NCBI RefSeq assembly: GCF_019721995.1
Contig: NZ_BLYC01000015.1
Span: 1-64,000, forward strand
Reading direction: 5' to 3'
Source: Bathymodiolus japonicus methanotrophic gill symbiont
Lineage (GTDB): Bacteria > Pseudomonadota > Gammaproteobacteria > Methylococcales > Methylomonadaceae
Length of the DNA: 64,000 bases
The notes below the pieces were generated by a model. That model was not told the origin of the DNA. It searched no databases and saw nothing but the letters and a program-made list of their open reading frames with translations. Position numbers and translations under genes: made by a program. This document shows positions 57,657-64,000 of this stretch, in pieces. Each line of letters begins with the position of its first letter. Within the stretch, counting starts at the first letter, position 1.

Positions 57657-58541
57657 ATGGAAAAACAAGAAAAAAGTGAATTAGTCAGCGTAAACCTGGG
57701 CATGCTAATCAAGCTTGCCAGACCCGCTGCCTCACTAAAACTGTTTCGCTCCCGTATACGTGCGCCACAGAGTGGTGGATATTTATCTCGTGCCAAGGGA
57801 CGAGGTATGGAATTTGACGAAGTACGCATGTATCAACCGGGCGACGATATACGTAGTATCGACTGGCGGATCACCGCGCGCACTGGAAAGCCGCATACCA
57901 AGTTATTTCGTGAGGAACGTGAGCGCCCGGTGTTTATCTCGGTAGATTATCGAGCCTCGATGCAGTTTGCCACACGGGGCGTTTTCAAAGCAGTGCAGGC
58001 GGCAAAATTGGCCGGGCTATTAGCCTGGATTGCAGAGCGACATGGTGATCGGATTGGGGGGCAGATATTTACCGATACCGCTTGCAGGGAATTAAAGCCG
58101 CAAAATGGCAGACAGGCAGTCTTGCATTTTTTTAATGCACTGGTTAAAACCGAAAGTAAACAGAGCCCTATAAATCTAGAGCAGGTTATCGGGCGTTTAA
58201 CCCATCATGTAAAGCCTGGAAGCCTAGTTTATATCATCAGTGATTTTCGGGGCATAAACCATCGAACTGAAAATCATCTGGCGAAACTTGCAAAGCACTG
58301 CGAGGTGATTATGATTCTGGTTTATGACCCGCTAGAAAGTCAATTGCCAGGCAAAGGTCGTTACCGGTTTACCGATCGGATTAGCGATATAGTGGTTGAT
58401 ACCAGTGATACGCAACGGATATTGAACTACCAGAAAAAATTTCAACAGCATTATGATAATTTAAAAATGCTGGCAAAAAAACTGAATATCCGCTTAATAC
58501 GCTGCGCTAGTAATGAAAAACCAGCGGAAGTGCTGAGATAA
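57657..58541 (+). CDS. DUF58 domain protein (MoxR partner)
   Basis: This 294-residue protein (start ATG 57657, MEKQEKSELVSVNLGMLIKLARP) contains the DUF58 core GRGMEFDEVRMYQPGDDIRSIDWRITARTGKPHTKLFREERERPVFISVDYRASM. A vWA-like half follows with VYIISDFRGIN and a C-terminal VYDPLE block. DUF58 proteins work with MoxR, often in assembly of membrane-bound or metal-loaded enzymes. An upstream in-frame extension to 57594 exists but runs through repeat D, so the start at 57657 is preferred. Confidence 0.88.
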   Translation: MEKQEKSELVSVNLGMLIKLARPAASLKLFRSRIRAPQSGGYLSRAKGRGMEFDEVRMYQPGDDIRSIDWRITARTGKPHTKLFREERERPVFISVDYRASMQFATRGVFKAVQAAKLAGLLAWIAERHGDRIGGQIFTDTACRELKPQNGRQAVLHFFNALVKTESKQSPINLEQVIGRLTHHVKPGSLVYIISDFRGINHRTENHLAKLAKHCEVIMILVYDPLESQLPGKGRYRFTDRISDIVVDTSDTQRILNYQKKFQQHYDNLKMLAKKLNIRLIRCASNEKPAEVLR

Positions 58542-58603
58542 GATTAATAGCAAGTCACTTAATTTACTGTTACTATCGGATACAACCCATATATTCGGTC
58601 TCT

Positions 58604-58624
58604 AACAGAGGCTTTTTTGCCTCA
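58604..58624 (+). terminator. possible terminator after DUF58
   Basis: CAGAGGC and GCCTC-type arms enclose TTTTTT, so the T-run sits inside the loop; a weak terminator candidate 63 bases after the DUF58 stop. Confidence 0.35.
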
Positions 58625-58787
58625 GGACTCCTGATGAATCTATTCGCATACTTTTTGACCCTACCAGCCTAACGGTCTCGCAATGGACTCTCTGGGTTGC
58701 ACGGGTTCTGTAAAAGTATCGGTCTGACCTGTTGTTGTCATCAATATTGGTTAACTTGCCTCCGCAATCTTGGTTACTCGGTTATCT

Positions 58788-58864
58788 CAGGGTTATCCAC
58801 GCTTTGTCCACAGACGAAGAGCCCTCCTAGCTCGCAGTCGGTGGGCAAAGGGTGGGTAACCCTG
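58788..58864. repeat. long hairpin beside IS1111
   Basis: CAGGGTTATCCACGCTTTG and CAAAGGGTGGGTAACCCTG pair over about 19 bases with a few mismatches. It is near the end of the IS1111 fragment and shares words with the hairpin at 19649. Confidence 0.65.
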
Positions 58865-58878
58865 CTTATGCACTCTAA

Positions 58879-59284
58879 CTATGTCAGAGCTGCATCATAT
58901 TCTTTATCCTGACTCGCCATCGCCCACAGTATTCGGGCATTTTTATTGGCCAGCGCAACGGCGGCTTTATTAAATCCACGCCGCTCAATGAGTGCTTGTA
59001 GCCATAGGCTTAATTTATCTTTTTTACCACTACAGTGCTTTAACACCGATCGTGCTCCATGAATTAACATCATACGAATATAGCGGTTACCTCGCTTACT
59101 AATTCCTAAATAAACCTGATTATCACCACTGCTATGTTGTCTCGGAACAATCCCTAAGCTGGCTGCATAATCTCGGCTACTCTGATAGCTTTTACCTGTC
59201 CCTATGTCTGAGGCAATGATGGTGGCTGTTATTGCCCCAATACCTGGCACATCAAGAAAACGCTGGCTTAACTGATTGCTATTA
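58879..59284 (-). pseudogene. IS110/IS1111 transposase, C-terminal fragment
   Basis: The minus-strand frame reads PGIGAITATIIASDIGTGKSYQSSRDYAASLGIVPRQHSSGDNQVYLGISKRGNRYIRMMLIHGA. This is the C-terminal Transposase_20 domain with the PGIG and the conserved Ser of IS1111 elements. The N-terminal DEDD domain is lost to the IS701-like copy at 59285. The N-terminal fragment of a related element occurs at 63305. Confidence 0.9.
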
Positions 59285-59978
59285 CTCGATGTTCAAGTTT
59301 TTGATATTGAGAAGGTAAAATCAGGTATTCTGAGGTTGTTGTAATTTTACCGGTGTAAGCCCATGTTAATGAATGCCCCAGCCACCTTTATCCAAAGCTA
59401 TATTGACGATTTAAATGATGCGCTCAATCAGCTAAAACCCGGAGCCGCTTTGACACGGATTCAAGCCGCTTGGTTGGGCACTTGTTTAACGGGCATACTG
59501 CTAATGAACTCTGTTTACTGGGCTAAGTTTGAGCGAGCAAGCCTTGGAGATTGCAAAGTAGCCGCATTATCCTGGGTGTTTCGTAAAGCAAGTATACCCT
59601 GGGACTGGTTGCTACGGGTGAGTGTGGTCTTAATTTTAAAACGTTATGGCATTACTGAAGGTGTGTTGGCCTTTGATGAATCAGACCGAGCACGATCTAA
59701 GTCTACAAAACGTATTTATAAAGTTTACAAGCAGAAACACAAAGGCTCCGGCGGGTATGTTAATGGACAAACGATAGTATTATTGCTGCTAGTTACCTCA
59801 TCCATTACAGTGCCTGTCGGTTTTTTCTTTTATATGCCGGATCCAGCCTTAAAGCAGTGGGATAAAGAAGATAAACGGTTGAAAAAGAGCGGTATAGCAA
59901 AAAAAAGATCGGCCTATTAAGCCTGAACGTGACAGTGCCTACCCGACCAAAACAGAGATTGCATTAGGCTTATTAAAG
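59285..59978 (+). mobile_element. IS701-like insertion sequence, copy 5 (5' part only)
   Basis: The left end is CTCGATGTTCAAG. The transposase from 59363 is identical to copy 1 up to a homopolymer change (eight A instead of seven near 59900) that ends it at 59920. The DNA similarity stops at 59978 at the edge of repeat E. The right half of the element is missing. Confidence 0.9.
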
Positions 59979-59984
59979 TACCTG

Positions 59985-60444
59985 GCGCAGGATTTTTATT
60001 CGTATTCAAGGCTTAGAAACAGACACATAGCCTGCTACGTATAGTTACTATAGCGCAGAAGACGGATAAAAAGACAAGCCAGTTGTTTAAGTTATTCCTG
60101 CACGTTCCTTAGTCTACGTGTAAAATTTAGCTTTATCTGCTGTAGTTAGTTGGCTACAATTAGCCATACGAAATTGTTACTACAGCTGCTTTCATCATGC
60201 GAATGAAAAAGCTAAAGATCGTCATGAAGTGTAAACTATTGCTATTCGTAGGATAGGGCGATACTTGAAAATTTAGCTGACATTACCAGCTTAGTGAGGG
60301 TGCAAGGCATCGTACAATAAGGGAGATGGAAACACACTTCATCCAAAACTGCTGGTCTTTTTGTCCGTCTTCTGCGTTATAGTAACTTTACGTAGCCTGC
60401 TATGCGCCTGTTACTACGTCTTGAATACAAACAAAAATCCTGCT
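59985..60444. repeat. repeat E, about 460 bp with long inverted arms
   Basis: The first 90 bases (GCAGGATTTTTATTCGTATTCAAG... to CAGAAGACGG.TAAAAAGAC) are the imperfect reverse complement of the last 90 (GTCTTTTTGTCCGTCTTCTGCG... to CAAAAATCCTGC). The middle holds no convincing ORF. It looks like a MITE or a decayed long-inverted-repeat element; no transposase is associated. Confidence 0.78.
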
Positions 60445-60542
60445 AATTACTGGACAATTATTTATTTCCTGCTCCCTTATCCCTTTTACACTCTATGCAA
60501 ATATTCATATTAAGCTTTGAATCGATAGTAGGTTTTCATATC

Positions 60543-60687
60543 CCTAGAAACCGCAGTTGACCGCTATATAACATTGTAAACGGCTGAATATTACACTAAT
60601 GATCGTAAAAACTTGTCTCCTGTTGGGTGGAGTGTCCTCCGCTGCACAGTTTTGTGAATAAACCTGTACTCAACTGCAGTTTCTGGG
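60543..60687. repeat. repeat D, copy 2, upstream of hldD
   Basis: About 145 bp with inverted ends (CCTAGAAACCGCAGTTGA and TCAACTGCAGTTTCTGGG). It shares about 120 bases with copy 1. It ends about 64 bases before the hldD start codon. Confidence 0.78.
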
Positions 60688-60750
60688 TTTAACCGGGCGC
60701 TATTTAGCCCTACTCTCATTTTTACAACAAACACACCAAGGCTAATAGCT

Positions 60751-61695
60751 ATGATTATTGTCACAGGCGGTGCTGGATTTATCGGCAGCAATATTGTTAA
60801 AACGCTTAATCAGCAGGGGCGTACTGATATTATTATTGTTGACGATTTAAGCGACGGCACTAAGTTTCGTAATATTGTTGACTGTGATATCGCTGATTAC
60901 TGGGATAAAGATGACTTTATCAAAAGAGTACAAACAAAAACGGATCTACCTGACAATATAGAGGTTATTTTCCACGAGGGGGCATGCTCCGCTACCACAG
61001 AGTGGGACGGTAAATATATGATGCAGAATAATTATGAGTATTCCAAACGCTTATTACATTACTGTCTGGATCATTCAGTTGCTTTTATATACGCTTCTTC
61101 GGCTGCAACCTATGGAAGCATAAAGCAGTTTACCGAAAGCCGAGAATATGAAGGGCCACTCAATGTCTATGGCTATTCAAAATGGCAATTTGACCAATAT
61201 GTGCGCAGCCTGAATCTGGGTGTTGGCACTCAGGTTGTCGGCCTACGTTATTTTAATGTCTACGGTCCACGCGAACAGCATAAAGGCAGCATGGCTAGTG
61301 TTGCTTTTCATTTACATAATCAGCTGTTAAAAGGTGAAAATCCCAAGCTGTTTAAAGGTTGGGATGGATACGAGGATGGCGGACAATTACGCGATTTTAT
61401 CTATATAGCGGATGTTGTTGCAGTTAATCTCTGGCTATTTGCACACTCGGAAGTCAGTGGCATTTTTAATGTCGGCACAAGCCGTGCGCAATCTTTTAAA
61501 GATGTAGCCGAAGCGGTTATCAAATTTCATCGACAAGGCAAGATCGAATATATCCCTTTTCCAGATCACCTAAAAGGCAGCTATCAAAGTTATACACAGG
61601 CCGATATGACTAAGCTACGTGCAGCGGGTTATGACGCACCGTTTAAAACCGTACAGGAAGGCGTTGCTTTATATCTAGCCTGGTTAAGTCAATAG
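60751..61695 (+). CDS. hldD: ADP-L-glycero-D-manno-heptose 6-epimerase
   Basis: This 314-residue NAD(P)-dependent short-chain epimerase converts ADP-D,D-heptose to ADP-L,D-heptose for the LPS inner core. The Rossmann motif [11 protein letters not shown] is at residues 4-14 and the catalytic pair Tyr140/Lys144 is in [29 protein letters not shown] is the family-specific substrate block. Length and motifs match HldD/RfaD. No operon partners are close; upstream sits repeat D. It links functionally to the glycan locus at 21-36 kb. Confidence 0.97.
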   Translation: MIIVTGGAGFIGSNIVKTLNQQGRTDIIIVDDLSDGTKFRNIVDCDIADYWDKDDFIKRVQTKTDLPDNIEVIFHEGACSATTEWDGKYMMQNNYEYSKRLLHYCLDHSVAFIYASSAATYGSIKQFTESREYEGPLNVYGYSKWQFDQYVRSLNLGVGTQVVGLRYFNVYGPREQHKGSMASVAFHLHNQLLKGENPKLFKGWDGYEDGGQLRDFIYIADVVAVNLWLFAHSEVSGIFNVGTSRAQSFKDVAEAVIKFHRQGKIEYIPFPDHLKGSYQSYTQADMTKLRAAGYDAPFKTVQEGVALYLAWLSQ

Positions 61696-61703
61696 TAAAA
61701 AAC

Positions 61704-61749
61704 TAAGGAACGCAGCGCACCATTGTCGTGTGATGCACTTCGTTCCTCA
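61704..61749. repeat. hairpin downstream of hldD
   Basis: AAGGAACGCAGCGCA and TGCACTTCGTTCCT form a stem of about 15 bp with two mismatches, 8 bases after the hldD stop. There is no T-run; a REP-like or 3'-end stabilising hairpin. Confidence 0.55.
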
Positions 61750-61932
61750 GAACATCCTACAAGTTTTGGGTTTTATTTTGACCTGCTACCTACATATAAA
61801 AAGTCAATAGCCTTGAATATTGTCTCCCTACAGGAAACAAACTAACAATAATTTCGCATATTGTGTAGCTTTTAATGTACTGTATATTAACGATCAGTTA
61901 GCTAATTATTCTATAACAGACAAGGCAGGTTG

Positions 61933-62299
61933 ATGACGGAATATCAAAAAGATATTTTAGTGGGTTTTTTATTCGTTGCAGGTATTTTAAGTATCTGAAG
62001 TTTCCCAATAATTATTTATGGTAAAATTGAAACTATGCTACAACTATATGAAAAAAATAGTCTTTTCATTCGTTTCAAATGCTATTGCCTAAGGGGAATT
62101 AAGTAGGGGTTTGCTATAAACATGGCAAAACCACCTAAAATAAACCTCGATACACCAGCATTGTGTATTTCAGCTACTCAATAATTGGGAAACTTCAGTT
62201 TTAAGTATTATCTCTGGCGCTTTTATTATCACGCTAATACTAGTTACAGGAATCGTGTTTTTGAGCACAGTTCGACGCATCTGTCCCGTAGAAAATTAA
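61933..62299 (+). pseudogene. small single- or two-helix membrane protein, split by MITE M1
   Basis: Rejoined across M1 (61995-62198, with the 10-bp repeat TTTTAAGTAT) the frame reads MTEYQKDILVGFLFVAGILS then IISGAFIITLILVTGIVFLSTVRRICPVEN, about 50 residues with two hydrophobic segments. No family is recognised. It would have been a small inner-membrane protein; a terminator follows at 62454. Confidence 0.6.
61995..62198. repeat. MITE M1, copy f
   Basis: This intact 204-bp copy is flanked by TTTTAAGTAT on both sides. Excision restores the small membrane protein frame. Confidence 0.9.
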
Positions 62300-62453
62300 G
62301 TTACACCTTATAAACTAGAGCAACTCTTATTTTAGCTTAATGGATAGCATGACTGTAAGTTACGTGATTAAATTAACAACTTCAGTCGCCTATTAATCCG
62401 TCAAAAATAGGCGCTACTCATGTTCTTCCTCGTGATATGTTTATCTTTATAAT

Positions 62454-62485
62454 GCCTGTTGCAGCGAGGCAGCAGGCTTTTTTTT
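62454..62485 (+). terminator. rho-independent terminator
   Basis: GCCTGTTGC and GCAGCAGGC pair around AGCGAG and are followed by nine T residues. It serves the plus-strand small membrane gene. Confidence 0.75.
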
Positions 62486-62514
62486 CGCGCAAAAATACGA
62501 CTCTATAGATTAGG

Positions 62515-63211
62515 CTATTTGCAGGTTTCTGTGCCAAACGAATCTTTATAGCACTTGATCAGCTTGCCCGAACTATCCCGGTAAGTTGTATTATCAAAAG
62601 CATCCGTTCTCCCTTTAACAGGCGCGCCATGCTACCTCACGAAATTCTGGGACTCCTGTCGCCATAATTCGTTCACCTACGCAGCGGATGGGAGATGCCC
62701 TGAACGCCCTGCGTCCGCAACGACTACGCACAAAAGCCGCTTCGTCATTACTACCTCACTGGCTGGACGGCTATTCGGAATGCAATTCTTGCTCCTCTCG
62801 CGTGCTGCTAGCACACGTCGAATCAGCGAATTGCCCTGTCGCCTATCAGGGGCTAAAAATCACCACTTCGCTAAGCTCCGTTTCCATGATTTTCAGCGTA
62901 AGATTACCATCCTTGCCACGCCAGGCTTTATTGCCAAAAGAGTCTTCTTTGCCACGAATTTTACCCGTACCATCCCGGTAAGTTATATTGCCGAATGAAT
63001 CCCTAACCCCGGTCATGGTATTTCCTTTATTATCGCGCCAGGTTTCATTACCCGAAGAATCCGTGCGCCCAAACCAAGTGTTGCCGTTATTATCCTGACA
63101 GGTCTTGTTAGCATAGGAATCCGTGTGGCAGCGCATTTCTGGAGGGTTCGCATTTGCACTTAAAGCCACGCTTGTTAATACTGTTAATGCAATAAACTTT
63201 GCTTTGTTCAT
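62515..63211 (-). pseudogene. secreted protein with GN-x-T-x-R-D repeats, split by element B
   Basis: The frame starts at 63211 with a signal peptide (FIALTVLTSVALSANA). It carries about five 19-20-residue repeats (GRTDSSGNETWRDNKGNTMT, GVRDSFGNITYRDGTGKIR, and so on). Element B (62619-62898) interrupts it after KDGNL. The remainder reads VKGRTDAFDNTTYRDSSGKLIKCYKDSFGTETCK and stops at 62515. Reading GNLVKG across the joint restores the 20-residue period. It is a small exported protein of unknown function. Confidence 0.75.
62619..62898 (+). repeat. structured element B, copy 4
   Basis: This 280-bp copy runs CAGGCGCGCC to GATTTTCAGCG, opposite to the repeat-protein gene. The joint is clean to within one to three bases (a TTA/T ambiguity), consistent with no true target duplication. 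Confidence 0.88.
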
Positions 63212-63304
63212 TTTAAATCACCTTAACTGATGATATGGACTCCTCTCCCGCCAACAGTGTCATAATGCACCTAAGAGTAATAACGGAGCAAAGAGGAGCC
63301 CGAC

Positions 63305-63798
63305 ATGAATAATAGCGTAATTGGATTGGATATAGCAAAAAATATTTTTCACATGTATACATTTGATGAAAAAAAATCACAACCTGTTAAGAAAAAGCTA
63401 AAACGAGCTGAGCTTTTAATATTTTTTGCAAATTATCCAGTGAGCTTAATTGGAATAGAAGCCTGTGACGGAGCTCATCACTGGGCAAGAGAGTTAACTA
63501 AACAAGGGCATGAAGTCATTTTGCTTAATGCCCGTCATGTAAAGGGTTTTGTGGTGGGGAACAAAAATGACTTTAATGATGCCGCTGCTATATTTGATGC
63601 GGGTACCCGTCCAAATAAGCGCACAGTGTCGATAAAAACGATTGAACAGCAAGACATTCAACTTGTTCATAGAATACGTGAAGGCCTTGTTGGCAAACGT
63701 ACTGCGCTGGTTAATCAAGTGCGAGGGCTACTCAGTGAAAGAGGCATTGTTATTCCTAAAGGTATAAAGAAAGTAAGAGTAGAATTACCGTTGATTTT
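63305..63798 (+). pseudogene. IS1111-type transposase, N-terminal fragment cut by IS4
   Basis: The frame from 63305 reads MNNSVIGLDIAKNIFHMYTFDEKKSQPVKKKLKRAELLIFFANYPVSLIGIEACDGAHHWARELTKQGHEVILLNARHVKGFV. That is the DEDD_Tnp domain of IS110/IS1111 with its first acidic residue in GLDIAK. Gly-Asn-Lys-Asn-Asp in VVGNKNDFNDAAAI is the third acidic block. It ends at 63798 where IS4 copy 8 enters. The upstream region 63242-63304 would be the element's 5' end. Confidence 0.88.
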
Positions 63799-64000
63799 CA
63801 TCAGTGTTCCCCTATCAATTGATGCCGTGAAACTAACCTCGCCACAAGAGAGCTCATAAAGCACTGTAAAGACATTCCTGTTATTATTGCGTTTTGAACT
63901 GCCCGAATGGTATACGAGCTGATACGAGATATTCTTGCCTGGAAAAATAATGGATTCACAAAACGATCTCGTTTTTGAGCCTGTTGCTGCCTTATCTCCA
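63799..64000 (-). mobile_element. IS4-family insertion sequence, copy 8 (runs off the window)
   Basis: The minus-strand end CATCAGTGTTCCCC is at 63799 and the sequence equals the 3' part of the IS4 transposase up to the window edge. It interrupts the IS1111 fragment. Confidence 0.9.

Larger units (their letters stand above)
58542..58878. other. IS1111 right non-coding region with a long hairpin
   Basis: No ORF. It holds AACAGAGGCTTTTTTGCCTC, a short hairpin with T-run (58604-58624) that may terminate DUF58 transcription, and the hairpin at 58788-58864. The IS1111 boundary is not certain. Confidence 0.45.

Noticed and set aside
1-64000. CRISPR arrays, rRNA and tRNA genes
   Set aside because: No regularly spaced short direct repeats, and no cloverleaf or rRNA signatures were recognised on reading; a dedicated search tool would be needed to exclude a tRNA.

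Overview
This window looks like a piece of an AT-leaning gammaproteobacterial chromosome overrun by insertion sequences. The core genes (pepN, moaB/mogA, rpmB-rpmG, gshB next to a tonB-like gene, hldD, moxR-DUF58, an ExbB/ExbD/TonB/TPR/DUF3450 cluster and a lipopolysaccharide or exopolysaccharide locus) are typical of free-living Gammaproteobacteria. I cannot name the genus. Methylotrophs of the order Methylococcales or sulfur bacteria of the Thiotrichales are guesses only. No rRNA, tRNA or CRISPR array was recognised.

Layout. 1-6.6 kb: one exported-protein gene shredded by nested insertions (a MITE carrying an IS4 copy, an IS701-like element, structured element A), then a second IS4 copy. 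6.6-16.5 kb: core genes pepN, a DUF423 protein, moaB, a cyclic-nucleotide/rhodanese pseudogene broken by element A and by an IS30 that itself carries element A, rpmG/rpmB, gshB and a TonB-like gene. 16.5-21.1 kb: fragments of a multicopper oxidase and an M20 amidohydrolase joined through element A copies, then an IS3 element. 21.1-36.5 kb: a glycan-assembly locus (GT2, MurJ-like flippase, methyltransferase, four GT4 enzymes, O-antigen ligase, asparagine synthase, carbamoyltransferase remnant), broken by IS4, IS701-like, MITE and element B insertions. 36.5-47.9 kb: an IS graveyard (IS630, a broken vapBC pair, IS4, IS3, IS701-like, IS1, IS30, IS66) with an orphan Phd-type antitoxin. 47.9-53.1 kb: an intact six-gene TonB2-type energy-transduction operon on the minus strand. 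53.4-64 kb: a broken DUF5765 gene, moxR-DUF58, hldD, a broken small membrane protein, a broken repeat protein and IS1111 remnants.

The most unusual content is a family of short (about 280-295 bp), hairpin-rich, GC-rich elements, here called A (8 copies) and B (6 copies). They have different bodies but a common right end finishing in GATTTTCAGCG. They carry no transposase and no obvious terminal inverted repeats. Where the uninterrupted target can be reconstructed, they sit cleanly between adjacent target bases with little or no target duplication, in both orientations. They lie inside genes and inside other IS, add the same short peptide tails to unrelated proteins, and occur at rearrangement breakpoints.

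Other non-autonomous repeats are M1 (204 bp, ends CTGAAGTTTCCCAAT), M2 (152 bp, ends shared with the IS701-like element), M3 (176 bp, ends shared with IS66), D (about 145-236 bp, two copies) and E (about 460 bp with arms of about 90 bp). The glycan genes probably build a surface polysaccharide. HldD supplies heptose for the LPS core, and the TonB cluster powers outer-membrane transport. Much of the rest is decayed.
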